From the NCBI GenBank assembly GCA_002943765.1, contig PQWQ01000020.1:186001-250000 (forward strand): a DNA stretch of 64,000 nucleotides, read 5' to 3'. Of this stretch, positions 26,155-37,000 are shown piece after piece; position 1 is the stretch's first letter, and each line of letters starts with the position of its first letter. The notes beneath the pieces were generated by a model. It saw only the letters and a list, made by a program, of their open reading frames with translations. It was not told the origin of the DNA and searched no databases. A program made the position numbers and the translations under genes. This DNA comes from Psoroptes ovis. Taxonomy: Eukaryota > Arthropoda > Arachnida > Sarcoptiformes > Psoroptidae.

Positions 26155-26901
26155 ATTAAAATCAATATTAAATGTTAAAGTCTATTAGAAGAAAATACGT
26201 TATTTTCAAATCATTTAATCAAATATAATATATTGGACGAATATTTTCGAATGATTGAATCGATTTATGCATATTTTTCTTTTCAAAATAAAAATATTGA
26301 ATAATATCAAATATCTCAATATATGAAGACAAATTTCAAAGAAACAAATAAACAATCAAATATATGAAAATAGCTGTATTTGTATTCATATATGAAATTT
26401 AAATGATGATAAGCGAATAAACAACGAAAAAAAAAAAATTCAATCAATCAAGATATATTCAATTCAGCATTGAAGATAGATAGACATAAATTTTTATCTT
26501 TAAAATATTTTCAATCAATTTCGATCATTGCGCCAAAAATAAACGAAATATTTAAGAAATTTTACTTCAAAAAAATCAACAAATTGATAGACAGCACACA
26601 ATCGTAGAATATTTTTTGGTTTGATTATTTTTCAAAGCATGTACAAGGCTATTGTCCATCATTATTTCATTTCTATTTTTTCTCATTTCATTGAAAATTG
26701 TCGTTGTCCATAACTCTCTGGTCATTTTTCTTCTTATTTTTCATTTCAAATCGCCATAAGAAAATGATGGCCGTTGAATGACGAGTATTTCTTAGATTTT
26801 TTTCGTTGATTGAAAAACATTTCCATAGATGGCGCATTTTTTCAAAAAAACTTGAAGGCTATACACCGCCATCTTTTTTCGAAAAAAAACGTAAGGCTAT
26901 A
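26155..26901. other. Intergenic, upstream of the minisatellite
   Basis: AT-rich spacer. From about 26790 it contains diverged copies of the minisatellite motif (CTTAGATTTTTTCG). Two AGATGGCG motifs lie in opposite orientation at 26827-26834 and 26867-26874. Confidence 0.5.
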
Positions 26902-27209
26902 GCCTTAGATTTTTTCGATTTTTTGAAAAATTTCCACGTACTATAGCCTTAGATTTTTTCAAAATTTTCAAAAATTTCATCGATGTATTGCCTTAGATTT
27001 TTTCGATTTTTTGAAAAATTTTGAAGATGGATAGCCTTAGATTTTTTCGATTTTTCCAAAAATTTACACGTACAATAGTCTTAGATTTTTTCGATTTTTT
27101 GAAAAATTTTGACGATGTATAGCCTTAGATTTTTTCGATTTTTTGAAAAATTTTGACGATAGATAGCCTTAGATTTTTTCGATTTTTTCAAAAATTTTTT
27201 CAATTTCAA
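26902..27209. repeat. 44-bp minisatellite, seven units
   Basis: The marker GCCTTAGATTTTTTCG (or a one-base variant) begins at 26902, 26946, 26990, 27034, 27078, 27122 and 27166, exactly 44 bp apart each time. Each unit carries a self-complementary core (ATTTTTTGAAAAAT) and ends in a variable (T)GACGAT(G/A)(T/G)ATA segment. The second and last units differ most. The array sits about 230 bp beyond the calponin stop. Confidence 0.93.
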
Positions 27210-27439
27210 TTTTCTTTTATTTCATTTGAATAAAAAATATATAAATTTTCAATTTGATTTTCAATTCAAAGATTGATTACCATTTGATTTGATTTGAATT
27301 TCAGATTTTATTTTTTCGTTGTACCATGATTTAAAATTATTGTTTTTTAACGGGGTCAGTGTAATATAAATTGATCAAATAAATAAATAATAATATTGAT
27401 TTTTGTCAGTTGTTGTTGTCGTTTGATTGTATTGTTTGG

Positions 27440-28008
27440 TTAATTGTTAGCAAAAACCCATTTTTCTAATTGTGTTCCTTTATAATCTGGGTGATTACAT
27501 GCAACACGAGCTAAATTAATAATACCGGCAGTCACTTCGGGTATGTTCTTTTTTTCGAATAAATCAACAGTACGAAACAATTGATCATGTGGAACACCAT
27601 AATCTTGGGCAGCTTTCAAAAATTTATTAATATTTTCCATAAGAATATATGCACTACCACCGGATGCAAACTTGAAAAGATTTATTTTATTAATTTAGAA
27701 ATGGGAAAAATAAACGAATAAATCAAGATTTTAAATTAAAATTGATTGCTTTTCATTTCGAATAAATCGTAATCAATAAATATAATAAAATATCAAATAC
27801 ATACTTTACTGATGGATCCTGGTTTAATTTTGTTCATCAATTTACATAAAACGACACCATCTTTTAATATTTCTTCATACGGTGTACCTTCAGGTATTGG
27901 TTCACCAAGATTTTCAAATATCCAACTTAATAATGCTTGTTCAACATTTGGAGATCTTTTCGATGCTGTTTTAGCTGTGACAGCAGCTTGAATACCATAA
28001 TGTGCCAT
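27440..28008 (-). CDS. Calponin/transgelin family muscle protein (MP20-like)
   Basis: Actin-binding protein with a single calponin-homology domain, 144 aa. Exons 28008-27805 and 27670-27440 join in frame. The CH domain covers residues about 20-135, with the motifs ALLSWIFENLGE, LKDGVVLCKLMNKIKPGSIS, FASGGSAYILMENINKFLKA, YGVPHDQLFRTVDLFEKKNI and VTAGIINLARVA. Transgelin and MP20 normally continue to a GPxLGPK or calponin repeat. Here the protein ends soon after (GTQLEKWVFANN), so it is a short form in which the C-terminal calponin-like motif is degenerate. A single broad 5' flank of 3.3 kb suggests tissue-specific control, but no element is demonstrable. Confidence 0.9.
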
Positions 28009-30093
28009 TTTTTCTTATTGTTTGTTGTTTGTTCTGGATGATTGTCGTTGATGAATCGAAGACTGCGAATTACCAAAAAATAATCAAGCAATGGATAATA
28101 ATCTTTCGAATTGAAAATCTTGAATGATCTTAGAAAATTATGAAGATTATAAATGGTGGTGGTTGAAGAACAGAATTCTCAAAAAAACACGAAATTGCCA
28201 CCAGTAGAATGTAATGTATATTGTCTTGTTTATTCTACTTGTAAAATGTTTACACAGAATTTAGATGTGCCAGAATTTATTTATTTATTCATTCATATAT
28301 TTTTCCATCGAAAGTAAACAAACAAGATGTAAAACCAAATAGTAACAATTACTGAAAAACAATTTTTTTTAGATCTATTTTTACAACATTGCTTACATTT
28401 AATATTTTATTACTACAACTCTACAACAGATATTTTGAATAAAGTAAAGACAGGGCAGATTTCGTTTACAATTTGAAATATGAAATAAAATTGAAATTAA
28501 TTAAAATGAAATAAATAAATGGATAAATTACAACAATTATTTCATTCATTCATTTCATTTCATTTTTAATAAGAAGAATAATAATAAACAAACTAAACAA
28601 AATACCGAAATTTTTACAAAATTCGTGCCAATTTTTTTCGCCCGTTCATTCATTCAAATTTTGAATCATCAAAAACACCAATATACATACATAGATCATA
28701 GTTATTTCGGTGTATATTTTTCATATGTCTAAAAATATATCAAAAGCAACCATTTTGGTTGATTTTACATAATTTTACATTTATTAAATGATAAATAAAC
28801 AATAATTATTGCAATATCAAAGAAATGAATAAACAAAAGACAATGAAAATAATAATAATAATTATTTCTCTAAAATATTGCAATCAATTATTTTCAATCA
28901 TTTTTGATTCACATTCCAAACAATGTAATTTGAATGAAATTAGATTTCGTACTCGTAGAAAATTATTTTGACAATTTAGTACATTCAACTCGTGTAATTT
29001 CTTATTTTTATTCTTGTCAAATGAATGCAAACGTTAAAATTCAAGATTAAGATCAAGCTAAGATCTTTCGGCTGACCGCAAGTGTCAATCGAATCAAATC
29101 GAACGAATTGATCGGAATCAATCATCCCTTGGATTTAAGTTCCATTAGTTTGTGATGTATGTTTGATAATTTATCTTTCTTTCAAATAAAATATCTTTAT
29201 ATTTTCAAAACTAAGATATATTTATTTATTTCAAAGAATCAAATGTCAGTAATGTAATGAATAGAAAAATGAACATTCAAATTCGAAAAAATTCAAATTC
29301 GGTGCCAAATATAGATTTATAATTGTTGTTTATTAATATCAAAACATTGCTTTGGTTGTTTACTTTGAAATTCATGAAAAGTAAAAAAAAAAATTTGAAA
29401 TTGTTTGTTAATATTAATCTGAATGAATGAATGAGTAAACAATATTGAAAATATGCTTGGAAAATGTGTGTAATAAAAGTTGAAGACGAAGAAAAATATT
29501 TTCAATTTTATATTTATAAATTGCAATCATTAAAACACATATTTACAAACTAAATCATCAACAGCCACACACACGCACGCACACACACCCACATTTACAT
29601 CCCTGAATTTAAATAAAGATTAAATGTGTATCAGAAAAGTGAAATAATTTCAAAGTAAAAGCAACAAACAAGTCCGAAAAAAATGTTAAAACACAGAAAG
29701 CAGCAATACACAGCTATCAAATTTTATAATTAATTCAATGATTACAATTATATCAAATTCCTTTTTTTTACCATTTCAAGCCTGGTTGTTAATAATGTTG
29801 TTGATATATTTTTGTACATGATGATCATAATAATGATAATAATATTCCAAATATGCAAATTTAAAATAGAAATTCATTCAATTTTTTCGAATTAAAGTCT
29901 ATTTTTCATTCATTTGCTTTACTTGTTGACATTAGAAAATGATGGTGAATAATAGCAATTTTGAATTGAAATTTTCTAGAATTTTTTTTTCGAATCGAAA
30001 TGCTATAATCAATAATTGAGCATAAATGAATGGATATTTCATTTCTAAGAATTTCATATCAAAAGGTTTACATTTCATTTTATCTCTTAACGA

Positions 30094-30125
<32 letters not shown>

Positions 30126-31290
30126 CAAACATACTTGAAAAATGGAAATAATTTTCGAAAATATTCATATTTGTATTTGGCTATTCATATCAATCATTTG
30201 AATTGTTTTATATTTCGCTCTCTCTCTTTCTTTCAAATTTTTTCAATACAAAGTTCATTCATTCATTGACATATTGAGATGATGATTATGATGAAGAGAA
30301 AACAAATAAAAATTGAAATTATCGAAAAATGAATTGAAATGAATTATCTTAATTTCATTATATTTTTATCTTATTCTTGTTCTTCTTTTGGTAAAGTTCT
30401 TTAACCTTTTCAATTCAAAGAAGGAAAATGAAATGATGGACAAGGTTGGTCAATTACCTTGATATATCAATAATTGATTGACTTTCAATCGAAAAGGAGA
30501 AACTTGTAGAAAAGTTTCTTTTTTTGACCAGAAAAACAATTAAATGATAAGAAATGAATTGAACTTTGCTATCGTCTATTCACTTTTAAAGGAAGACAAT
30601 AATTCATACTGAATCATGCTTAATCATATACGATTTATGTTAATTTTAAACATATGAAGATCAATATTTCATTTGAAAAAAATAGCCAATGCGTACAATT
30701 GCAAATATGATTTGTAGGTTTATAGTTTTCATTCGTAGTTTTAAAGTTGATTTTTAGAGTTTTGAATGTAATTTTATAGTGTAAAATTACGAAATTCAAT
30801 TTTAAAACTCCGAATTAAAACTTTAAACCTTGTATTATTATTGGTCATTCGGTTATTATATAGAATTCATGCATATATAAATTCATGGAAACAATGAAAA
30901 GTTTTAAATTTTTGAAAATATGAATAAAATGAATAAAATATTCAAAATTTTACCGAAATTTCTGCTTTTCTCTATTGTTCATCATCATTGTTTTTCGCAA
31001 TGATCGTTGTCCGTTAAACAACAAGAACAACAACAAAAATTATCATTATTACTAAACAGCTATGAATCAATCAGTTGTTGTCTTGATCGATTAACATTGA
31101 ATAAATGTTACTTACTATTATTATTGTGGTAGATGCGGAAGAAAATTTTCTTATTTAGTTTTCTTTTTTCAAACACCAATAATCAATAATAATAGGTTTA
31201 TAATTTGATTCAAAAATTACTTGTTTTCTTGTTTTTTTCAACATTCTTCTTCATGGTTCATTCGCCTGAATCTGAATAATTTTTTCAAAG
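28009..31290. other. Gene-free interval between divergent calponin and elevenin genes
   Basis: About 3.3 kb, AT-rich. It contains a CA/CG-type microsatellite near 29564-29590, an (AAT)n run at about 30093-30122 and one copy of a dispersed repeat at about 30722-30830. Short open frames show no conserved features. Confidence 0.55.
30722..30830 (+). repeat. Dispersed repeat, copy 1
   Basis: The segment around AAAGTTGATTTTTAGAGTTT..GAATGTAATTTT..AATTACGAAATTCAA..AAAACT(C)CGAA recurs in reverse orientation at about 51795-51915. The two match over roughly 75-110 bp with scattered mismatches. Each copy is partly palindromic (GTAATTTT..AAAATTAC), which fits a short foldback element; no coding capacity. 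Confidence 0.7.
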
Positions 31291-31298
31291 TATATAAA
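31291..31298 (+). promoter_or_regulatory. TATA box, candidate elevenin promoter
   Basis: TATATAAA about 105 bp upstream of the elevenin start codon; transcription would be expected to start at about 31320. Assigned by position and motif only. Confidence 0.5.
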
Positions 31299-31396
31299 CC
31301 AGATTAAAAACATTCGATAATTATCATTCAAATCTTGAATTCGATCTCAATTCTTAATTCTCAAATCATTGCCCAAAAGAAAAACAACAAATAATA

Positions 31397-32145
31397 ATGT
31401 CCAAAATTCATAAATTTTTAAAATTTTCATCATTCCATCAATGGTTCATAATTATAATTACAATCATAACGATTGTCACGGCTGAACCGGAACCATCATC
31501 ATCATCCTCTGTTGAACGTGTTAATTGTCGACGAGTCGTGTTTCATCCATATTGTCGTGGTATCAGTGCCAAACGTTCATCATCATTAAGAGAGTAAGTT
31601 TTGATTTTGAATTATTCGATTCAGTCGAATATAAATATTTATTCAAATAAAGGGAACCAAATATTGAAACAATAAAAGAATCATTGCCCAAAATATGGCA
31701 GCAAATATTGATGCCGAATATCAGATATAAAATCATTGAACGTTTCAATAGTGAAAAGGTGAGAATCTTTGACTTGATTTTTACCGATCATTAAATTAAT
31801 TTACATTTAAATTTCCAAAATTTCAAACAGTCCATTCCACAAACAATGAATGCAGTGATAATCAATGATGATGTCAATAATATTGATGATGAATCAACAA
31901 TGGTTCTTGGCCCAAAAAATAAAATGTTGTCCGAAGATAATAATCATGATGATGATAATTTTGATAAATTTAAAACTTCGAAGCGATTCGATATTTTCGA
32001 TGATGAACAAGTAAATTCATCAAAAAAAATGAAAAGAAATAAATCCATAATGAATAATAAACATAATTTTGATGAACAAACATTTCGAATAAAAACAATT
32101 CCATATCATGAATTTATGAAATTTTTTTCACAAATAGCAGCATAA
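31397..32145 (+). CDS. Elevenin neuropeptide precursor
   Basis: Secreted neuropeptide precursor of 205 aa. Exons 31397-31593, 31653-31758 and 31831-32145 join in phase. Residues 1-29 are a signal peptide ending TIVTA. The peptide lies directly behind it, with the core VNCRRVVFHPYCRGISA followed by Lys-Arg (59-60). The C-x8-C spacing with V-F-x-P between the cysteines and CRG-x-(S/A)-A after them is the elevenin signature known from molluscs, annelids, mites and many insects; the two Cys should form a disulfide. The remaining 140 residues are an acidic, Asn/Asp/Lys-rich tail with no other obvious peptide. Elevenin signals through a dedicated GPCR. The next gene, BOLA2, begins 315 bp downstream on the same strand. 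Confidence 0.88.
31484..31570 (+). other. Predicted mature elevenin peptide
   Basis: Residues 30-58, from the predicted signal cleavage (Glu30) to Ala58 before Lys-Arg. Cys44 and Cys53 are the presumed disulfide pair. The N-terminal limit is less certain because no dibasic site precedes the core; cleavage at Arg41 would give a shorter form. Confidence 0.7.
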
Positions 32146-32459
32146 TAATCATTATTAAAACAATAACATTTTAGTTGATTAGCTTTAGTTTTTGTTTTTC
32201 ATTGTTAAAATAGGATAATTTAATTTTTATTTCAATTAATTGTCATTTAATCAATTGTCATTAATTTATTTATCAGTTTTAAAATTTGAATAAAAATTTT
32301 AACTTTTGAATCATAAAAAAAAAAAATTAAAAAATTCGAAATCGATCAATCGATAGTCTTAAATCGATACAATCAATTTTTTTTCTTGCATCAATTTTTC
32401 CAAGTTTTCAATCATTTTCTCTTATTTGATCTATCAAATTAATTTAAATTAATAAAAAA

Positions 32460-32781
32460 ATGGCCGAAATTACTGCCGCGATGCTGAAAGAAAAATTGAC
32501 AAAAGAATTGGATGCTTTGCATGTTGTAAGTTATTGGTTTTTGTTATATGATCTATGATTCAATTGAATTTTTTTTTGAATTTCAGGAAATTGAAGATGT
32601 ATCAGATGGTTGTGGAAAAAAATTCATCGCCAAAATAGTATCATCTAAATTCAATAATTTACCATTACTGGATCAACATCGTTTAGTCAATGATACGATC
32701 GGTGATGAATGGATGCAATCGATACATTCGTTTCGTATGAAAACAATGACACCAGAAAAATACAATGAAATTAAATCCTAA
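32460..32781 (+). CDS. BOLA2: BolA-like protein 2
   Basis: Cytosolic partner of monothiol glutaredoxin 3, with which it binds and transfers [2Fe-2S] clusters. Exons 32460-32525 and 32587-32781 join in frame to 86 aa, the length of human BOLA2. Conserved features: LKEKLTKELDALHVEIEDVS, a Cys in the SDGCGKKF loop, VSSKFNNLPLLDQHRLVND, and the cluster-binding His in MQSIHSFRMKTMTPE. It ends 101 bp from the stop of the convergent small membrane protein gene. Confidence 0.95.
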
Positions 32782-32882
32782 TGGGAATTGTGATAAAAGG
32801 GGAAAAACAAAAAAATTTATGACTTTTAATGAGCCAAATCATTATAATTAAAAATAATAATTAATTTCAAAAAAAAATTTAA

Positions 32883-33143
32883 TTATTTTTTTAATGGTTT
32901 TTTTGAATTGTCATTGTTGTTCGCCAATAGATTCCTATCCATTTCATTCATTACTTCACCGATTTTATTTTGTACTTTATCAGTTTGTTCTTTAACGATA
33001 TCGGCTTGTTTTTTGATCATATTGGCAGTTTTTTTCGTCATATCATTAATTGAATCTCGTTTTTGATAATAAAAATAACCAATTATGCCTAATACAGTTG
33101 CTGTAATGGCTGCCATTATCATTGTATATTTTCGATGGTCCAT
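32883..33143 (-). CDS. Small single-pass membrane protein, 86 aa
   Basis: Single-exon open frame. Residues about 7-26 (TMIMAAITATVLGIIGYFYY) form a membrane anchor. It is followed by a Lys/Gln-rich amphipathic helix (DMTKKTANMIKKQADIVKEQ) and a basic end. The plan, an N-terminal anchor plus a coiled, charged helix, resembles YtxH-like or organelle outer-membrane tail proteins, but no specific family is recognised. It lies between BOLA2 (convergent) and bL27m (same strand). Confidence 0.55.
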   Translation of the reverse strand: MDHRKYTMIMAAITATVLGIIGYFYYQKRDSINDMTKKTANMIKKQADIVKEQTDKVQNKIGEVMNEMDRNLLANNNDNSKKPLKK

Positions 33144-33371
33144 TCGATGGTAAATTATGCGATATGATTTTAATGGCTTTCAAAAATTTAAAATAAACAA
33201 CAGATCAAATTTAAATTTTAAAAATAATTTAAAATAAATTTTTAATCCAAAACTAATTTTAATGGCAATATATTCAGAAATGTCCTTATTCATTAAATAA
33301 TCAAATTTTGTAATTATGTTTCAAATCAAAATGTTTTAATTAATTAATTAGTTTGTTTTTTAATTTAATAA

Positions 33372-33894
33372 TTAAACTAAATCAACAAGACGAAATTCAT
33401 TTTGTAATTTATTCGGTATCACATGAACATATTTATTATAATATGGATAATTATTGTTGATGAAATATTGTTGAACTAATGGATTATTTTTATTCAAATA
33501 CACACGTTCAATTGAATAATAAATGGTGCCAGAATTTATAGCATACAATGATTTATCACGTGGATTAATGCCACAATTCATTCCTGGAAAATATTTTAAA
33601 TGTTTTTGTGTGCCAATCATTTGTCGTTCATCGACCTTATCACCCGGTATTTTGCTCAAACTGAAAATTCTTTGTTTTTTCTTATAACCACGTTGTGATT
33701 GCGCTGGACTTTTGGCATTACGTATTTGTGAATAATCTTATTTATTTACATATGATATAATTTTGAAAAAATAAAGCTAATTAATATATTTATTGGATAA
33801 ATAATGAATTTATCTATTTACTTATGTCTTGTAAACATTTCACAGATGATAGAATACGATTGTAATCTGGTTTTATTTTCAAAAAATTGGCCAT
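33372..33894 (-). CDS. MRPL27: Mitochondrial large ribosomal subunit protein bL27m
   Basis: Exons 33894-33822 and 33736-33372 join in phase to 145 aa, close to the 148 aa of human MRPL27. Conserved: MIGTQKHLKYFPGMNCGINP (family pattern I-x-TQ-x-H-x-x-x-PG), KSLYAINSGTIYY, and the C-terminal YVHVIPNKLQNEFRLVDL. The N-terminus has the basic, Ser-rich character of a mitochondrial targeting region, with the bacterial glycine-rich start replaced by AQSQRGYKKKQR. It lies 187 bp downstream of the NCAPD2 stop on the same strand. Confidence 0.9.
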
Positions 33895-34081
33895 TTTCAA
33901 TCGCTAAATTCAATTTGATAATTCATAACAACAAAACATATGGGTAAATTTCCCATAAAAGCAAAATAACATTGAATACAGAGAAACTTTACAAAATTTT
34001 TTTTCTTTGAAAATAATAGATTCGTAATTTATTTGAATTGAAGAATTAAATTTAATCTCAAAAAAAAATTTGGCTATAAAA

Positions 34082-37000
34082 TTATTCATCAAATTCATAT
34101 TCATTTGAAATATTATCATCATTTTTGTCCGCATCATCATCATCATCTTCACTATCACTTTGTATGATTACTCTGCGATTGATTCGCTTCGATTTACGTA
34201 ATTGTCTGCCAATATTTTCATCATTTTCTTTTGATTCCATCATTTGTTTATTGTTCATTTTTCTATTATTTCGTGTGCGTTTTTTACAATCAGTATTTTG
34301 AGCATTCGATTGTTGTAAGGTACATTTTTGTTGAATCTATTTGAAATAAGAAAGATAAATAATGATAATGATTTCTTGAGTAAAAAATTATCTTACATTT
34401 ACAATATTTGTATCTTTGGCTAATGTATTGGGTTCATTTTGCTGTTCAATTCCATCGACTTCTTCCGATTGTTGCTGTTGCTGGTCATTTGTTTTTGATT
34501 TTGAACGAATTTCTTTCATTTTTGCTTCCATTTCATCTAAACGAATTTTCGATTGTGTTTTAATCGTACCATTTTTTCTAATATTATTCAAAATGGCCAA
34601 AAAATTATCATATATTTCATTGCAATAAAGTGTTTGAGCATAAAATGAAAAATTATCCATTAATTTATCCATGGCACGATCATTGTATTGTAACTGACTG
34701 AGACAATATGATAGATCTCTCCATGTTCGTTCATCACTGTTGTATTTAATTAGAAAATTATTCAGTTGAAGAATTGAATTAGAATAATCGATAAAGATAT
34801 ACGTACGTTGTCTCACTGAAACGGCGACAAAGTTTAGTTACTAATGATTCAGTATTACGTGTTTTTTCCAGCAATTCGAATAAAAATTTAATCATTTCAT
34901 GGAATTTATTCTCATCGATGCCATTTTGACCAGATAAATTACTTATAATGTCTGGTAGATAATTATAAATATAAACATTATTCTTTTTCCCGAGTTCAAC
35001 GAAAAATAATCTAGCCGAAGATGAAATCGATACATTATCATCAATAATTAGTTGAGCAATTTTGCTAATATGACCAGTTGCTTTGATCATATCGGCCAAT
35101 ATTAAACGTGTTAATACAATCAATGCATTATTTTTTACATTGAAATTATCATCATTCAAACAGCTGAAAATTTTCTTGGTGAAATGTTCTAATTCATTTG
35201 GAAAACGTACCAACAAATCGCCGAACGATATAATTGCATTTGAACGTATTTCACTATCATTTGATTTTTCTAAAATGTCGGCCAAAATGGCGCGATTTTT
35301 ACGCGTATATTTCAATGATAATGCCATGAATTTGGAAAGAGTTAGACATGATGCACGCCGTAAACAAATTGAATAACAATTTCCATCATAATCTGTTGCT
35401 ATTCTTTCGATTAATGGCGCAAATTTCTTCAATATTCCATTATCTAAAAAAAACACAACATACAATTAATTACATGCCACAATGAATTTGTTTCAAATAA
35501 CATACCAAATAAAACTGATTCACTACAAATTTTAAATATTTGTTCTTGATATCGATCATCGTTATTGTTAGTCATTAAATCATCATCCATTTCATTGTCA
35601 TCATTTGTATCATCTAAATAATCATTCGTATCGACACTAATTCGATTACGAACATGTGGTTGCTGAGATGTTTTTTGTTTTTCTCTAATAAATTGACGAA
35701 TTTTCAATTCTTTCTTTAAATGTAAATCAAGATGTATCAATAGATTGATAGCGATATCACCTAATATTGATATAAAACGAGCGATCATAATATCATTCAC
35801 CTGTCCAACTATCATATGATTTTGTGTTGTGTTCAATATTTTCGACAATAATTCTGTTTCGTTTTCATCAATGATTTCTTCAGTATTATTTGATTCATCG
35901 AATTTTGATTTAAGCATAATTTCTTCATAACAATTTTTGACCATCATTGCAATGATTGAATCTGGTTTATCGGCTAGAAAATAAATGACTTTTATGATTG
36001 AAGATGACATACGTAACCAGTAATTACTATTTACATTGACTATACTTTCACTCATTATTGATCGAAGGCGAGCAAATAGTAAATGATCAGGTGGTAATTT
36101 GAAAAACTTTTCCATAGTCTCGATTTGAGGTAATTTAAATGATTTTAATAGTACGTCACATGTATCGGCAACAAAGCGATGATCATTCGAATGAGGAGGC
36201 TGAAGACTTATCGTTATTATATTATTCAAATTAGACTCATTACGTATGATTGATGGCTGTGCCGATGCTAACATACCGATTATGATCAATGCAGCGCGAC
36301 TATCGTCATCGGTAATTTTCGAATATTTTTTAGCATAACGTTCCCATAATATTTGTAAATGAATTTGATTAAATTTTTTCGATGCAAACAATTCGTTTAA
36401 AATGGCTTCAGCACAAATCAATTCTCCTTGATTTAATTTCAATATCATATCGGATAAATGTTTCAATTCCATGAAATAAATCGTTTTTAAATCATTTGAA
36501 TTCTGTTTATTATTTTCTATCAGCGGTGAATGATTGAGAAATATTTCCGTAAATGCTTCAATTAATGTGTCATGTATTGATTTTTCACGATTAAATATTA
36601 ATTTTAACATTTTTTGTACGCCCATTAATGAATTGTCGATTTCCATACGATAAGCTTGTGTACAAAATTGTACCGATTCTTGAACATCAGTTATATTACG
36701 TGAATTAAGTAGAATACAAATTGTTGGCATCGATTCTGAAATCGCATTCATAATGTTTATGGCACATTTCAATCTATCGTATAACATTGTTAATTTTTCC
36801 AATTTTTTACGTAAATTTTCAAACGATTCTGGTGTTATTGTTCTCATATCATTCAATTGATTATCATCATTGTTTTCCAATGAAATAACATTATTACATA
36901 AATTTTCAATCATTTGCTTTTGACTGCCTGTTTCTTCATCATAATTAAGATTACCGAAATCAATGGCAGGTGCTAAATACACTTGTTTAGCCAATAATAA

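Noticed and set aside
29040..29110. Possible tRNA-like segment (GCTAAGATCTTTCGGCTGACCGC)
   Set aside because: Could not form acceptor, D, anticodon and T stems together; no intact A and B boxes.
33910..34158. Minus-strand open frame MIVKMMMMMRTKMMI at the NCAPD2 3' end
   Set aside because: Different frame from the acidic NCAPD2 C-terminus, which closes correctly at 34082; Met run is a shadow of the Asp codons.
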